From Talinum fruticosum (taxonomy: Eukaryota; Streptophyta; Magnoliopsida; Caryophyllales; Talinaceae), in assembly GCA_021018815.1 (NCBI GenBank), contig JAITYX010000048.1, positions 4,078,501 through 4,142,500 on the forward strand: 64,000 bases of DNA. The letters are read 5' to 3'. The notes under the pieces are model-generated. The model had not been told where the DNA came from, searched no databases, and saw only the letters and a program-made list of their open reading frames with translations. Of the stretch, positions 33,733 through 46,025 are shown one piece after another. A program made the position numbers and the translations under genes. The first letter of the stretch is position 1. Each line of letters opens with the position of its first letter.

Positions 33733-34800
33733 TTAGTTTCGAATGGCAAATATGAGAGCTAGACAGATCTTCTCAATTGGAGAGTAATTCAACTCAGCTC
33801 CAACCAAAGTATGACTGAGGTAGTACAAGGCATGTTCCTTCCCTTCTTCATTTTTCCGAGCACATAATGCCCTTAGTGACTTATCCCGAGCTGCAATGTA
33901 AAGTATTAACGATTTTCCAGGAATTGGTGCCCCTAGTACTGAAGGATTTAACAAGTACTTCTTGATGTTTTCAAAAGCCCTATGGCATGACTTGTCCCAT
34001 TCGAAGAGTGCATCTTTTTTCATGAGGTGGCTGAAAGGATGACAACGACCAGCCAGATTTGAAATGAACCTTTGTATGTATGCCAACCGACCTTGAAGAC
34101 CACGAAGCTCTTTGAGATTCTTTGGTTCGGGCATTTCTTGGATTGCTTTGATCTTTTCCTAATCGACCTCAATGCCTCTATGACGAACAATAAAGCCCAA
34201 GAATTTTCCAGAGGTGACACCAAAGGCACATTTGAGTGGATTCATCTTCAACCGGCATCTTCGTAGCCGCTCAAAGATTTGACGAAGGTCCTTCAAGTGT
34301 TCTGACCTTTCCTTAGACTTGACCACTAAGTCATCAACGTAACATTCTACTTTCTTATGAAGCATGTCATCGAAGATATTCCGCATTGCCCTCCGATATG
34401 TGGCCCCGTATTTTTCGGACCGAAATGGCATCACTTTATAACAAAAGATGACTTTTGGGGTATGGAAGGTCTGTTGCTTCTTGATCTTCCGGCACCATTT
34501 GAATTTGATTGTACTCTGCAAGTGCAATCCATGAATAACAAGGCTTCATGTCCGGTGGTAGAGTCAATCATGAGCTCGATGACTAGTAGCAGAAAATCAT
34601 CTTTTGGACAAGCCTCATTGAGATCCCGGAAGTCTACAGAGATGCGGAGTTGACCATTTTTCTTCCTCACAGGAACGATATTTGCGATCCATGTTGGGTA
34701 TTTTACCTCACGAATAAATCCTGCCTCTATGAGTTTGTTGACCTCCTTTTCAATTTTAGGTACTAACTTTGGGCGGAATCGCCGCTGAGGCCGTTTTTAG
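33733..34800 (-). pseudogene. Tat reverse transcriptase and first RNase H, broken
   Basis: RT begins near 34790 (KIEKEVNKLIEAGFIREV in the conceptual reading), continues through VRKKNGQLRISVDFRDLNEA (34600-34670), and has an intact catalytic YVDD at 34330-34341. Thumb and connection continue in 33733-34134 (FISNLAGRCHPFSHLMKK), followed by a degenerate RNase H (LYYLSHTLVGAELNYSPIEK). Palm and thumb fall in different frames, and the stretch 34440-34560 is scrambled by indels. Confidence 0.9.
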
Positions 34801-36132
34801 GGAAGCTCCCTTTCTTATTGCCGAGCGATGGATCGCAACTTTAGGGTCTAGCCTCGACATTTCTTTGTAACTCCATACGAATACATCCTTGTACTCCGAG
34901 AGAAGGTTGAAGTACTCGTTTGCTTCCTCTAGTGTAAGTAAGGAATTTACATAGATAGGCGCGGTTCCTCATCGGTTCCAAGATTTAATTCTTTCAAATC
35001 GTCGACTATAGCTTGCCCCCCATCTTCAAGAGTTTGAGGAGTTTCGCAATTTCTATCTCCGAGTCCGAATCTTCTCGTTCCCAAACCGTGATATGGTTCT
35101 ATGAAGCTACTTCTTCTTGTTCTCCATCCTTCTTAGGACTAGAGTCAATTCGCCGACCGGTAAGGACCACAAGTGCGTCTTTTCACTCTTAGAGAGCCAT
35201 CTGTCTTCACATCTAGTGTTGAAATGCGCTTCATACCGGAGGGGATAGAACTTTGTACCTCATTCGTATCGCCGAGACGATGGAACACCGAGTCTTTCTG
35301 CAGAAAGGGTGATGATTTAGACACATTTTCCCCTTTGTTGATTCTCGCTGAAACCGAAGGCCTCGATTGCTCGCTTCCTTTTATTCTATAAAATACTGCG
35401 GGTTTGGGATTTTCGCCTCCCCTTATTCTTGTGAACACGGAAGGGCGTTTTCCGAGGTAGATAATTGCAACCTATCAAACACCGAGGACTTAACGGCAGT
35501 CTGGACATCTTCATCATTGTCGTCCTTTACCTCTTCTCGCAGCGATGTACTCGAATGACAGATTGTTTGTCTTTCGGTTGCCCGGATATCCTAATTAGTT
35601 GGGGTGGTGTATAGCCTAGGCCGACTTTCGAGACTTCCACCAAGCCACCCTGCTTTTGAATCTTCTTCCGGGTCCCATTAATGCCATAGGTTTCAGCTTC
35701 AACCACTTTCGCTAGTGAAGCGGGGTTAGCAAAGTCGTAACCTCGCTTTTTCCATGAGCTTATACGCGTTTGGATCAAATCCTTCTTTGGTTCGCGTATG
35801 TGGCAAATTATCTTCCTCCCCGGGCAGGCTTTCAAAAGAAGAGACAAACCCGGGCAGAGGGGGTGTAGTTACCATCGGCCGATACACCTGTCGTATCGAC
35901 ATTACAACACTTTGTTTCAAGACATTCATGTCGGGCTTGTTGGTCTTCTTACCATCTTGGATGTCGAGTTTCTACTTGTACCTCCACTAAAAGGGAATCA
36001 CCCTTTTACAACGAGATTTCGGGACATACCTTAGAAGCTGGAGGTGTTAGATTTGTCGTCACAGCTTGTTGATCTTGCTTAGCGAGTTGGCATGTACTTT
36101 CTCGCTTGCTACTCGTTTGAGCTATCTTGTTG
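34801..36132 (-). pseudogene. Tat protease-RT linker region
   Basis: Low-conservation linker typical of Tat polyproteins. Repeated short SVFxRI/RLG-like motifs appear in the piece at 35145-35438, with an LKVKR-like basic motif. The piece at 35527-35847 has LYKLMEK-like and GYDF stretches. Several stops. No enzymatic motif. Confidence 0.6.
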
Positions 36133-36697
36133 CTATTTTGCACTATCATCTTTTGGTGCTACTCGAGTATCCTTGACAACTTTTGGGGCAGCCTTCCCTG
36201 TAGAAGAAATTGCTAATGGCATGGTTTCCTTAGGTGATGTACCTTCTTCAAAGAACCGAGCATCAGCAAAATGTGACTCTGCTTTAGTAAAAGGCTTGAC
36301 ATCCCCATCAATCTTTTTCTCACTACCACGGTAGTATTTGAGGCACCGATGAAGAGTGGAAGCAACTATTCCGTGTTCATGAAGCCACGGTCGTCCAAGC
36401 AACAACTTGTAAGATGTTTTCGAGTCAATCACGTGAAAGATTGATGTCGTCGACAAATCACCCATTGATAGTTCAAGACGAATCATGCCAATTGCTCTTT
36501 GACCTTCAAGGTTGAATCGTTGAATCACCATCCGACTTTTGGAAAGCTCTTCCACGAGTGATACCTAGATCGGTCATCGTGGATTTGGGCATGATGTTGA
36601 CAGCTGATGCTCCGTCTACCAATATGTGCTTAACTTTCTGTTCTCTTATGTAACCCGTCACAAAAAGAGGACGATTGTGAGGCTTAGATCCTAACAA
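36133..36697 (-). pseudogene. Tat aspartic protease, broken
   Basis: The active-site region reads ILVDGASAVNIMPKST (36595-36640). Relatives have D followed by D, N or S and then G-S. Here the Gly after the active-site dipeptide is displaced, so the catalytic turn looks damaged. The flap and C-terminal half follow in 36133-36555 (AIGMIRLEL, FHVIDSKTSYKLLLGRPWLH), in another frame. Confidence 0.85.
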
Positions 36698-36889
36698 CGG
36701 ATCATCGTCGATGAAAGTTATAGCAGATGTGCAAGTGGCATATTGATTAGGCCTTTTTGCTGGTTCTCCGACATCCTTGATCTTATCTCGTGTAAAGATC
36801 CGGGTAGAGCAATGCCTCGACTACATGTTGGCGCATTTCTTCCGGCAAATTAAAAATTTGCCTCCAACCCATGTGTTTTGGTAAGGCTT

Positions 36890-39203
36890 CTAGTACCATC
36901 GAGTCTTATCATCACTTTTCGAAAGACTCTCTTGCACTTCGTCTTCCCGATCTTCTTCATTCTCAAGCTCTAAACACGACGTCCTGTTCACCGTGGCTTT
37001 CTCGAAGAAATTTGATGGGAAGAACTCCTCTAAGGTGATGGGAACCAGTGGCTCTTGCTCAAGTAAGTCAACGAGGTTGGATTTCCTGTTTTTGCTTGTC
37101 TTTGACCTTTTCTTGTTCTTCGGACACTTAGGGTTCTTCCTTTTGTTTTGTCTTTTTCTACGGTGAACAGTTGGTGGATGAACACAACTTTCTTTCCTTG
37201 GTTTCCGACGAGTGACAAGGGTCCATCCCTCTTGATCTTCGTCCGGAATGTCTACAATAGAATTGACTTCCATATGTGGTGCTTGTACCATTAATGGTAA
37301 GATCATCGGTTCTAGACTCCCGAATTGAAGTGTAAATACTTTTATTTTGGGAGACAGAGCCTAATTAGGAATTTCTTTCCGACAAGACTGTAATGGTCGT
37401 GAAAGTGGAGAATTTTCTAGTTGGATGGAGGTGTAATTGGTCTCAGCCGTATCGTCAACATCCAATATGATCTTCCCATATTTTGCCGATTGCATAATAC
37501 GCTCCTTGAGCGTAATACATTTCTCAAGAGGGTTACTAATAACCCTATGATATCGACAAGTATTTCGGATCGAAATCTTTCCAACTTCTTCTGGCCGTTT
37601 TGGTTCAGGAAGCTCAATTACCTTGTTTTCTAGCAAACCATCCAACATTCCCGGCAAGTATGAGTCCGGGAATGGGTACTTCTTCTCCTGAAGCTCTTTT
37701 AGCCTAGGACGTTTCTTTGTAACATCCTTGGAGTATGTGATCTTTTTGCTCTAGCTTGGGCTTCCCATAAATTCGCACCGGCTCTCCAGTGGAAATAGAC
37801 ATGGAGATGTTTTCGAGGACTTAGTACTCTTCTTGTACTCGCCCGATCCTTCTTTGTATCGTACGAGGAGGAAGACTTATTGCGACGGCTCTGTTATTGT
37901 CATTTCGATGTCATGAGCCTTTGTAGCCAATTCCTGGAAAGTTCTTGGCTTGCTCACCTACAGAATGTAAAGCAAGTCCCATTCCATGCCATGAGTGCAC
38001 ATCTCCAAGGCGGATGCTTCAGACAATCTATCCGTACATTCAAGGCTGAGGGCTCTCCAGCGATTGATATAATCGAGAACTGGTTCCTCTTTTCGTTGCC
38101 TTGCATTAGTCGGCTCCGTCATACTAACAACGCGTTGGGTCCTGTAGAACCCGTTAAAGAATTCTTATTCCATCTCGCTCCCAATTATTAATGGATTCTG
38201 GCTCTAGGTTCGTGGACAAGTCAAAAGCAATTCCTTTCGGAGTTCAAACAAACCGCTTTACCAACCTATCTCCTTCCGTGCCAGCATTGCTGCAGGTTTC
38301 GATGAAATGCGCAATGTGTTGTTTAGGATTGCCTTTACCATCGAATTGTTAGAATTTCGGTGGTTGATAGCCATGCGGCATTCTTAGGGCATCGATCCTT
38401 TTAGTATAGGGCTTCGTGTACAAGTGAGACTTACGAGACCCTTCTCCTAGCTAAATCTTAACCGCCTTTGCAATTAAGTTCGGATTTGTTCCACGGACAT
38501 TAAGGTCGATGGAGTCTCCTTCGGTTCATTGTCGATTCGTCATCGTGGTTGGACTCCTTATCGGACCCCTCGTTGTTAGAGCCTTTGTTAGAAGCTTCAA
38601 ATGACTTCTTCTCCAACTTCTCTGTCAAGCTAGCGATTTGTTCGCTTTGAAGCTTGATTTGTGCATCCTTTTCTGCGCTTTCTCTAGCAAGTCTTGCTAG
38701 TGTTTCCTTCATCTCATTCAGTTATTCTTCAATATTGATAGCTCCTCGTCACCATTACGGCATGATGACGAGTGTTAGAGGATTCGGTTTCAGAATGAGA
38801 GAACGACGAGTCCTTGGGAGACGGGGGCATGGAATCCTCACCGGCATAACCATCGGCTTCTTCTTCGAGACAGCATGAAGATAGGGTTGGTGTGAGCTTG
38901 GATCCAGCTTCGTCCATCCCGCGTGGAATTGTCTGTTTTAAGTTAAAAATAGGAAAAGCTCTTTCCTCCGGATCGATATGTGAGCCAGTTTGATTGACTC
39001 CATTAAGCATGTTGGAGTCAAGATTTCGTAGCTGAAATGGTGTAGCTGCACTCGGTTCCTTCACAATAACAGCAGCAGCAGCTCTTGCCAAACTTCTAGT
39101 CATCATTCCGCTCGATGTATCGCCAGCATTAGTGGATCCCTAAGAAGTGGATCCAGTAGTTTTGTTCTTTGAAGATTGAGTGACTCGCGTTCTTGGGAGC
39201 CAT
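36890..39203 (-). pseudogene. Tat gag, broken
   Basis: Start at 39201-39203 (MAPKN). An N-terminal Ala-rich stretch (MMTRSLARAAAA, 39070-39106) comes next, then a coiled-coil-like segment at 38500-38712, the central gag homology with little open frame (37700-38300), a conserved HRVISNPLEKC segment at 37361-37657 and a basic Lys/Arg-rich block with the FFPSNFF motif at 36890-37306. Many frame changes. Confidence 0.85.
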
Positions 39204-39261
39204 GTGTTCTTCAAAGATGTAGAGTGTTGATTTGTTTGGAGAAAAGATGAGAGGCAGAGAT

Positions 39262-39280
39262 GTCCCACCGGGCGTGCCAA
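39262..39280 (-). other. Tat primer-binding site
   Basis: Minus-strand TGGCACGCCCGGTGGGAC lies a few bases after the 5' LTR end. It starts with TGG, complementary to the CCA tail of a tRNA. I do not assign the tRNA. Confidence 0.65.
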
Positions 39281-39284
39281 AATT

Positions 39285-39924
39285 TGTAAACACAAATTTC
39301 GAGTCTAAAATAAATAAAGACAGGAAATTAGGAAACAAATGTAATTTGTATTGATTTTTGGTTAATGGGTACAATATTCGCATTGAATACGATAAACGTA
39401 ATCCTCTCGATTCAATCTCCTTGAAACTTGAATGATTCGAGGGCATTGTAGCTTGATCTCGAACGTTGATGTTAAGGCGGATGATGAACACCGAATGGTT
39501 CTTGATCCTGGATGTGCTTGAGAGTCTTGAATTTGAATCGTTGACTCGATTTACGAACGGTTGCGGACTTTGATCCTTGGCGCTTGGTAGCTGGATGTCG
39601 TTTGCCGTTTGAGCTCCGGAATTTGCAAATGCTGAATGTGTAAAAAATGAGGAAATGACCTCTATTTATAACTTTTTAGAGCTAGAGTTTGGCTTGAGCT
39701 TTGGGCTTGGGCCCATAATTTAGTAATTATTTCTTAAAAGAAATATTTACTATTTATTGCATCATCAACGACATGTGGCAACTTCTAATCGGCCGAATTT
39801 GATTTCTTTTGATTTTAATTTTAAAGGCTTTCCAAGGCCAATTTTACACGTGGTAATTCGCAATAGGTGGAATTAATTTCCATGTGGCGACATATAGTCG
39901 GCTAACGAATTTTTGCCTCCTACA
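39285..39924 (-). repeat. Tat element 5' LTR
   Basis: 640 bp, partner of 27119-27758, with TGTA...TACA ends. The outer side carries the target duplication ATTAG. Compared with the 3' LTR several cacgtg motifs have become catgtg or similar, consistent with methylation-driven decay. Confidence 0.95.
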
Positions 39925-40938
39925 ATTAGCGTACAAATTCGGAATGCTATGGGGTTAATCAATAGTAAAGGATCCCATTAACAGACCCTAAAATTCAAGA
40001 TTTTATAATTCAATGTTCGTTAATTAATTCAATAAATTTGTCTTGTGAAGAAAAACAAATTTGTAAGAAATTCTGCGAAGGTTGGTTTAGATTTATTATA
40101 AGCAGTGTGGAAATTTGATCGATTTATCTATCTAATATATCCAAGTAAGAAGGTTTTATTGATCAAAAACTTTTTTTGCAAAATTTAAAAAGAGAAGTTA
40201 TATTTTCTCGCAAAATAAAAAAGACAAAAGAGAACTGAAAATTTTCTTGAATAAGAAAATTGAAACATGAAAAGGATGAGTGAGAAAGTTTAGAGAGACA
40301 GGATATCTACATACAATGCGCATGAAGAAGGTGCCGATAATCGTCCAGCGATTGTGACTATGTTAGCTGTTTCTCCAGTCGTGACTCCAGCTGCTACACC
40401 ACTAAACGCGATTCAAGCGGTGGCTCATGGATCGAGGAGCAATGAAACAGTACCTCGATATATATTACTGGTTCAAAGCTTGTTCATGAAGCTGTAAGTG
40501 TTCAATATCTATTATCTTGGGCTGAGAGAGTACACAATTTGGAAAGGGGAGTTCAAATCATATACCTCGGGGGAAGAATTTTAAAGTTGAATTAGATAGG
40601 GTTCCTAATGCTGGATTCATACTGGAGTTCATAAACCGATTAGAGCAAAATGGTCGGTTAGTCAAAAAAATTGAGAGGGCTGACATAGCATCTGAAGTGG
40701 AGTACTAGGAATCTTCTCTTATATGTAAAATATTACCCCTCGATTAGCTATTATGGAAGGTTTTTGGCTCACATATGGGAGAAGAATCTAATAATATAAT
40801 TGAAATATTTGTTTTTGAATTGTTATTTGCACCACATTAAATCCTTTCTAAAAGACCCCTCTTAAATTGCTTCTCTCATTCAAACTAAGTTATTTTTATT
40901 TTATCAAAAATATTTAAAATATAATTTATGGAAAGATG

Positions 40939-40973
<35 letters not shown>

Positions 40974-40975
40974 TA

Positions 40976-41020
<45 letters not shown>

Positions 41021-41374
41021 CTAAGCATTTATTTACTAAAATTTTTAAGCATTTATTTAGTACACTTTTACTAAATATTATTGTAAATATTTGTTTATAA
41101 AAAAATAGCCATTGAAAATATATGGCTAGCAATAATTATGCAGTTATCAAGTTCAAAATTATCATTCAAATAAAAGTAAATCTAACTTAAAAATTAGTCC
41201 TTGATAAAAAAATATTTATTCCTTTATAAATATATAACATAGATAATTTTTCCTCTAATTAGCTCTTAAATTCCATTTTCCTTCCAAATTAATTTTTTAC
41301 TTTAAATTAGTTCTCCCTTCAAATATATTAGTATGATCATATTCATCTGTTACTCTCTACATATTAATTAGTCC
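39925..41374. other. Spacer with an unrecognised coding-like relic
   Basis: The pre-insertion target of the Tat element lies at the left. Positions 40320-40710 have codon-like composition. One frame (about 40499-40560) reads LLSWAERVHNLERGVQII, and after a single frameshift another reads VELDRVPNAGFILEFINR to a stop at 40710. I do not recognise the family; it may be a captured gene fragment or retroelement gag. Confidence 0.4.
40938..41018. repeat. (AT)n/(AG)n compound microsatellite
   Basis: About 12 AT units, a short agagagag block and atatgcat, then about 20 more AT units. The frame at 40926-41132 is a by-product. Confidence 0.95.
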
Positions 41375-42910
41375 ATTGTTGGGACGAAATCTCTTTGTGT
41401 GTAAAATTTATTTATTTTAACTCAAACTTCATATTATTTTAATTAGAAGCTATTATATCTTTTAATACTACTTGGATTATGTTCTTTTCTTTTTTTTTTT
41501 TTCATATTTCATATCATTATCATGCCATGACAACAACCCCACAAGACAATATTTAAGTGGGTATAAAATTTCTCATAAACATGATCATGATGTTGTATAT
41601 TGTCTCATCAATATATTTAAATATTTCAATTTTTATAAGTGAATATTTTGAATAAAATTTTTTTATTTTTATTTTTTGGTTTTTTTATGAGTATTTCCAA
41701 CTTTTGATATACTTTTATATTCTAAAAATTTAATATTCCTTATATTTCTCTCCAAATAAATCAATGGATGTAAAAAGAAAATTGTTAATGGGACATTATT
41801 GTCTACTCTTTAGTTCATAGTTGACATTTATCAATATGTGTTCTTTTTATTTGACCGAGGACATAATCCATTTCAGGCCACAAGCTTTTATCAATGCATG
41901 ATTATATTATTATATTATTTACTAACGATTTTAATTACCAATAAAAATATAAGTATTCAAACTTTATTGTAGATTTTAAACAATTGGATTTCATGATGGT
42001 TGAATTATATATACTCCTTAAATTTTTTTTTTTTATAATGTTGGAAGACTACATTCATTTAAATTAGACTCCCAAGGTATAATATTTATATATATGAAAA
42101 CTTTAATAGAAATGTATTCCTTATGTGTTATTATAAATTGTATGCTTATAAATTCTATAATTTTAAATGGATTATTTTCAAGATAAATATCTATTCGTCT
42201 TATTGGGAGGGTAGAAGTAAAGTTTTGTGTGTTAGTATTATAATGATATATGCTAGCCTATTATTGATAATTTATACTCATATGTATAAGCATTTTAATG
42301 ATGGTTATTAAACTCACTATCCGTATATAACAATCCTATGATTCTATGATTCATTGCAATCTTATGATCCTAATTTAATTCAAAAATGTATGGTAGAATT
42401 GTAAAATTATTCTATGATTCTACAATCCTTGATTCATTAGAATTTAATTCCATGATTCTAAATAAAATTCATAAAATAGTGACAGATAATTATATTTTAT
42501 ATCAAAATCTTCAACAGAGTATAGTTGCACTCGGAGTTTTATAAATATTTATGAATGTTACAAATATTTTTATTTTTATAAAAAACAATTTCATTATTAC
42601 AAACAAATATTAGAATCTTACGATCATCTATCCAATTCTATGATTCTAATTTTAACCATTCCCCCCCAAATCGATTTTAACTAAGATATCAATTATAACA
42701 ACCTTGATTTTAATAGCTTATATTATATATACTCTGTGACGAATAGATTTTTGATTTATATATACAAGCATTTTAGTACGTTATAATATATATAATTAGC
42801 CGATTTGATTTTTTGCTCATATCATGAGACTTTTTTCCAATAAGTATTATTTTTACATTATTGGGAATTATTTTTATAAAATAAATATCATGCATTCTAT
42901 ATGAGTTATA
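41375..42910. repeat. 1.5-kb repeat, arm B (inverted copy of 7043-8563)
   Basis: Reverse complement of arm A along almost its whole length, with small indels. The small frame at 42123-42311 matches that at 7635-7856 minus. Because the arm also shares 250 bp with segment M, the repeat was in the cluster before the copia rearrangement. Confidence 0.75.
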
Positions 42911-43149
42911 GAATAAATAGCAATAATTTTGAGTCGATACTTTATTACTTTATTCATAATTAGGATTTACGTAATTTTTTATTTTTTAAATTATTTTTTA
43001 AAAGTATTATAACAAAATATTTTTATGTCATTTAGAATTTATTATTTGATATAACAACTATTATTGAAATTTCGCCTATTAAATGGTAAAAAGTTCTCTT
43101 TAATATTTATATATTAATATATCCCGTGCTTTAGCGAGGCAAAAACTAG
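42911..43149 (+). mobile_element. AT-rich DNA ending in a Helitron-like 3' end
   Basis: CCCGTGCTTTAGCGAGGC (43123-43140), then CTAG at 43146-43149. This fits the plant Helitron 3' pattern of a GC-rich hairpin a few bases before CTAG, although the stem is imperfect and the next base is C rather than T. The 5' end is not located, so it is unclear whether arm B belongs to it. Confidence 0.4.
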
Positions 43150-43150
43150 C

Positions 43151-46025
43151 ATGATTAATAAGATAGTGAAGAATGAAATGGTCTGTATCTTTTTAGATTT
43201 TATGCCAAGTTGGATAGGGATAAAGTTAACCGATGATTGTGAAGGAATTGTCCTTGGATATGATTTAGAAATGGATATAAGCCCTGTACTGTACCTATCT
43301 GGGTACGGTTTCCAAAATTACACCCTAAATTCTGGAGGTTGATGGCTTGAGCAAGGTAGCTAGCCTATTGGGAATTCGTTTGGTTGTTAATAAGCTCACA
43401 ACAGAAAAAGGACAGTTAAACTACGCAAGAGTATTGATAAATGTTAACATAACAAAGCCTGTACTTGAGAAAATAGAGTTTATGGATGAGAATGATGAAT
43501 TGGTCATCCAAGGAGTATATTTTGAATGGATTCCTAAAAGATGTACTAAATGCCTTTACTTGAGAAAATTCCTACTATAGTGAGTTCTGTACTATCTGTT
43601 GGAGGGAAATCCTTTGGTCATTTGAGGGAACAAAAGCCCCTCTAAACAAGAAAAAATTCTATTCTTCTTGAGGAATAAGAATAGTCAGCTTTCTGGGTTA
43701 TTGGAAATAAAATAGCCAAAAAGAATGTGAATTTGGTGGCCGGGAACATTTGTAAAGGATGGTATTATAATGCTACAGATGAGATCAAAATCATAATATC
43801 GTTGATTTGGAATCCGGATAGCTTTCAAGTCCCTATTATTGGATGAATGCAGAGGTTATTCATGCTTATGTTAAAATTATAAAGTTGCAGATGTGTTTTA
43901 CTTTGTCCATATTTTATGCCTCCAATAGTGACATTGAGAGAAGACTACTTTGGTCTTTTATCGGAGACTGCACAATCTCATACTACATAATGGGTGATTT
44001 CTGATTAACTGTATTTTTTCTAATAATGAAAGAATAGGAGGTACTGAGGTGAGTTATCAAGATATGGTGGATAGAGTTTACTCTAGACTAGACAGAGTGC
44101 TTATTAATGAGAATTGCTGAGTCTTTCGCTAATGTTTTCTGGTGGCATATCTGAACACTGTATGTTGTTCCTTAGTGATCATGTGGAACAGAAGCACATT
44201 CCATTTAGATTTTGTAATCTTTGGTGTTTTCATGGAAATTTAAGGAAGTTGTTGAGAGTCATTGGCAATTCTCATGTAAAGGCACTAAGATATTTCAGTT
44301 TCTGTAGAAATTAAAAAAGTAAAATTCGGCCACAAAACTCTTCATAGAGAGAAGTTGAAGAACTTGGATATTAGAATTGAAGAAACTAGTAGGAATTTAT
44401 GTGCTATTCCATTCTAGATTTTCACATGGCAGGGGGATTGTGAGCTTTACAATGCTGAGAAACAAGCTTTGAAGAACTTGAATAATTTGAAGACGGCTGA
44501 TAAGGAACTTAAGATGTAGAAGAGTGAATTGAGATGGCTTAAAGAGCGTGGCAGAAATACATGTTTTTTTCATACTGTGATAAGATAGAGTGCTTACAAA
44601 AATTCAGATTCTCTTTATTGCAAATAAAGCAGGTCAGGTCACCTACAATACTTTAGAGATTAAAGATGTCCTAATTAAGTATTTCCAAGAATTATTAGTA
44701 ACAAAACCTCGAAGTGGCAGGGTGATCTGGGAAATTCTACAACTTGGGCACAGTAATTCTGAAGAACAAAGACAAGATCTTCGATTGCTTCATGTCTATT
44801 GATGTAACTAAGAGTCTTGGTCCAGATGGATTCAACAGCAAATTCTATACCAGTAGTTTGCATATAATTGGTGAGGAGATCTGTTTTGCTATTCTTGACT
44901 TTTTTCAATGTGGTAAGATTCTGAAGCAAGTGAATACTACTTTGATTGCTTTGGTACCTAAAGTGGATTGTATTAAAACTCCTGCTAAATATAAATCTAT
45001 TTCTTGTTGTAACACTCTTTACAAAACTATATCGAAGTTGCTTTGTTAAAGACTTAAAGCAATTCTGCCTACTGTGATTGTGGAGACTCAGGCTGCATTT
45101 GTGGCCAACAGAAATATTCTACATAATGCAATGATAAGCCTTGATCTTATCAAGCATTATAGAAGGAAGGCTGTATCTCCTCGATGCATCATAAAAATTG
45201 AAACTAGGAAAGCCTATTATACCATTGATTTAACTTAAAGAGATGATGGTTGGTATTGGTGTACCTAGGAAAGTAGTGAGTCGAATTTACGAATGTGTCA
45301 CTACTGCTGATTTTTTTGAGTTACAATGGTTAAAAAAATACATAGATTTTTCACTATTAGCAGAGGTTTGAGGCAAAGAGACCCTATGTCCTCTCTCCTG
45401 TTTGTAATGGGCATGGAATATCTAATAAGATAACTAGTTGCAAATATACTAGATTTAAATTCCACCCTAGTTGCAATGATATTTAGTTAAATCACTTGAT
45501 TTTGACTGATGACCTAATAGTCTTTCGCAAAGCTGAGGCCCAATCAGTTTCTTGCATTGTGGAAGCTATTGCTAGTTTTATTGAAGTACCTACTAATATC
45601 CAAAAGTCAAAAATTTTCATTGTTGGAGTATCCATTGAGAGTGAAGCTGAGATTTTAGAGATGACAAGATTTTTTAAGGTACTTAACATATAAAATATCT
45701 AGGTATGCATTTAAACTCTGGCAAACTAAATGCAAATGACTGTCAAGTGCTTGCTTCTAAAATAACTGCAAGGGTTAAATTGTGGGGAGTCAGGAAACTA
45801 AGTTGTGTTCGGTACTTTTCAGTAAGCATAATTATTGGAGTTCTATTATCTGCTCAGGTAATCAAAATGGTTGAGAAAATTTGTCGAGACTTCCTATGGG
45901 CAGGAGAGGAAGGTAAGAGGAAGCTAATTGATGAGGCTTGGTGTAGGCATCCTATGAATGTCGACTTCACGCGAGGTGTGCTATCACGGCGAAAGATAAA
46001 GGCTTTCGAATTTTTATGGAGTTGA
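43151..46025 (+). pseudogene. LINE (L1-type non-LTR retrotransposon) remnant
   Basis: ORF1 relics at 43151-43580 show the plant LINE pattern (LSKVASLLG, ARVLINV, EWIPKRCTKC before a lost zinc knuckle). Endonuclease relics follow at 43720-44340 (SEHCMLFLSDHVE). Reverse transcriptase spans 44590-46025, with SLGPDGFNSKFY (domain 1), ISCCNTLYKTISKLL, VETQAAFVANRNI and a catalytic motif reading LTDDL where FADDL is expected (45496-45520). It ends with KYLGMHLNSGKLN and ICRDFLWAGEEGK. Numerous stops and frameshifts; no poly(A) tail was located. Confidence 0.9.

Larger units (their letters stand above)
27119..39924 (-). mobile_element. Ty3/gypsy Tat-lineage LTR retrotransposon, full length, decayed
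   Basis: A 12,806-bp element with two 640-bp LTRs (TGTAAACAC...CTCCTACA) and perfect 5-bp target duplication ATTAG (27114-27118 and 39925-39929). On the minus strand the order is 5' LTR, primer site, gag, protease, reverse transcriptase, RNase H, second archaeal-type RNase H, integrase, then an antisense extra frame, polypurine tract and 3' LTR. Two RNase H domains and an extra frame near the 3' LTR are hallmarks of the Tat lineage. By eye the LTRs differ by about 33 substitutions and 6 indels (about 5%), many being CG to TG or CA changes. Every coding domain is broken by frameshifts or stops. Confidence 0.95.
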
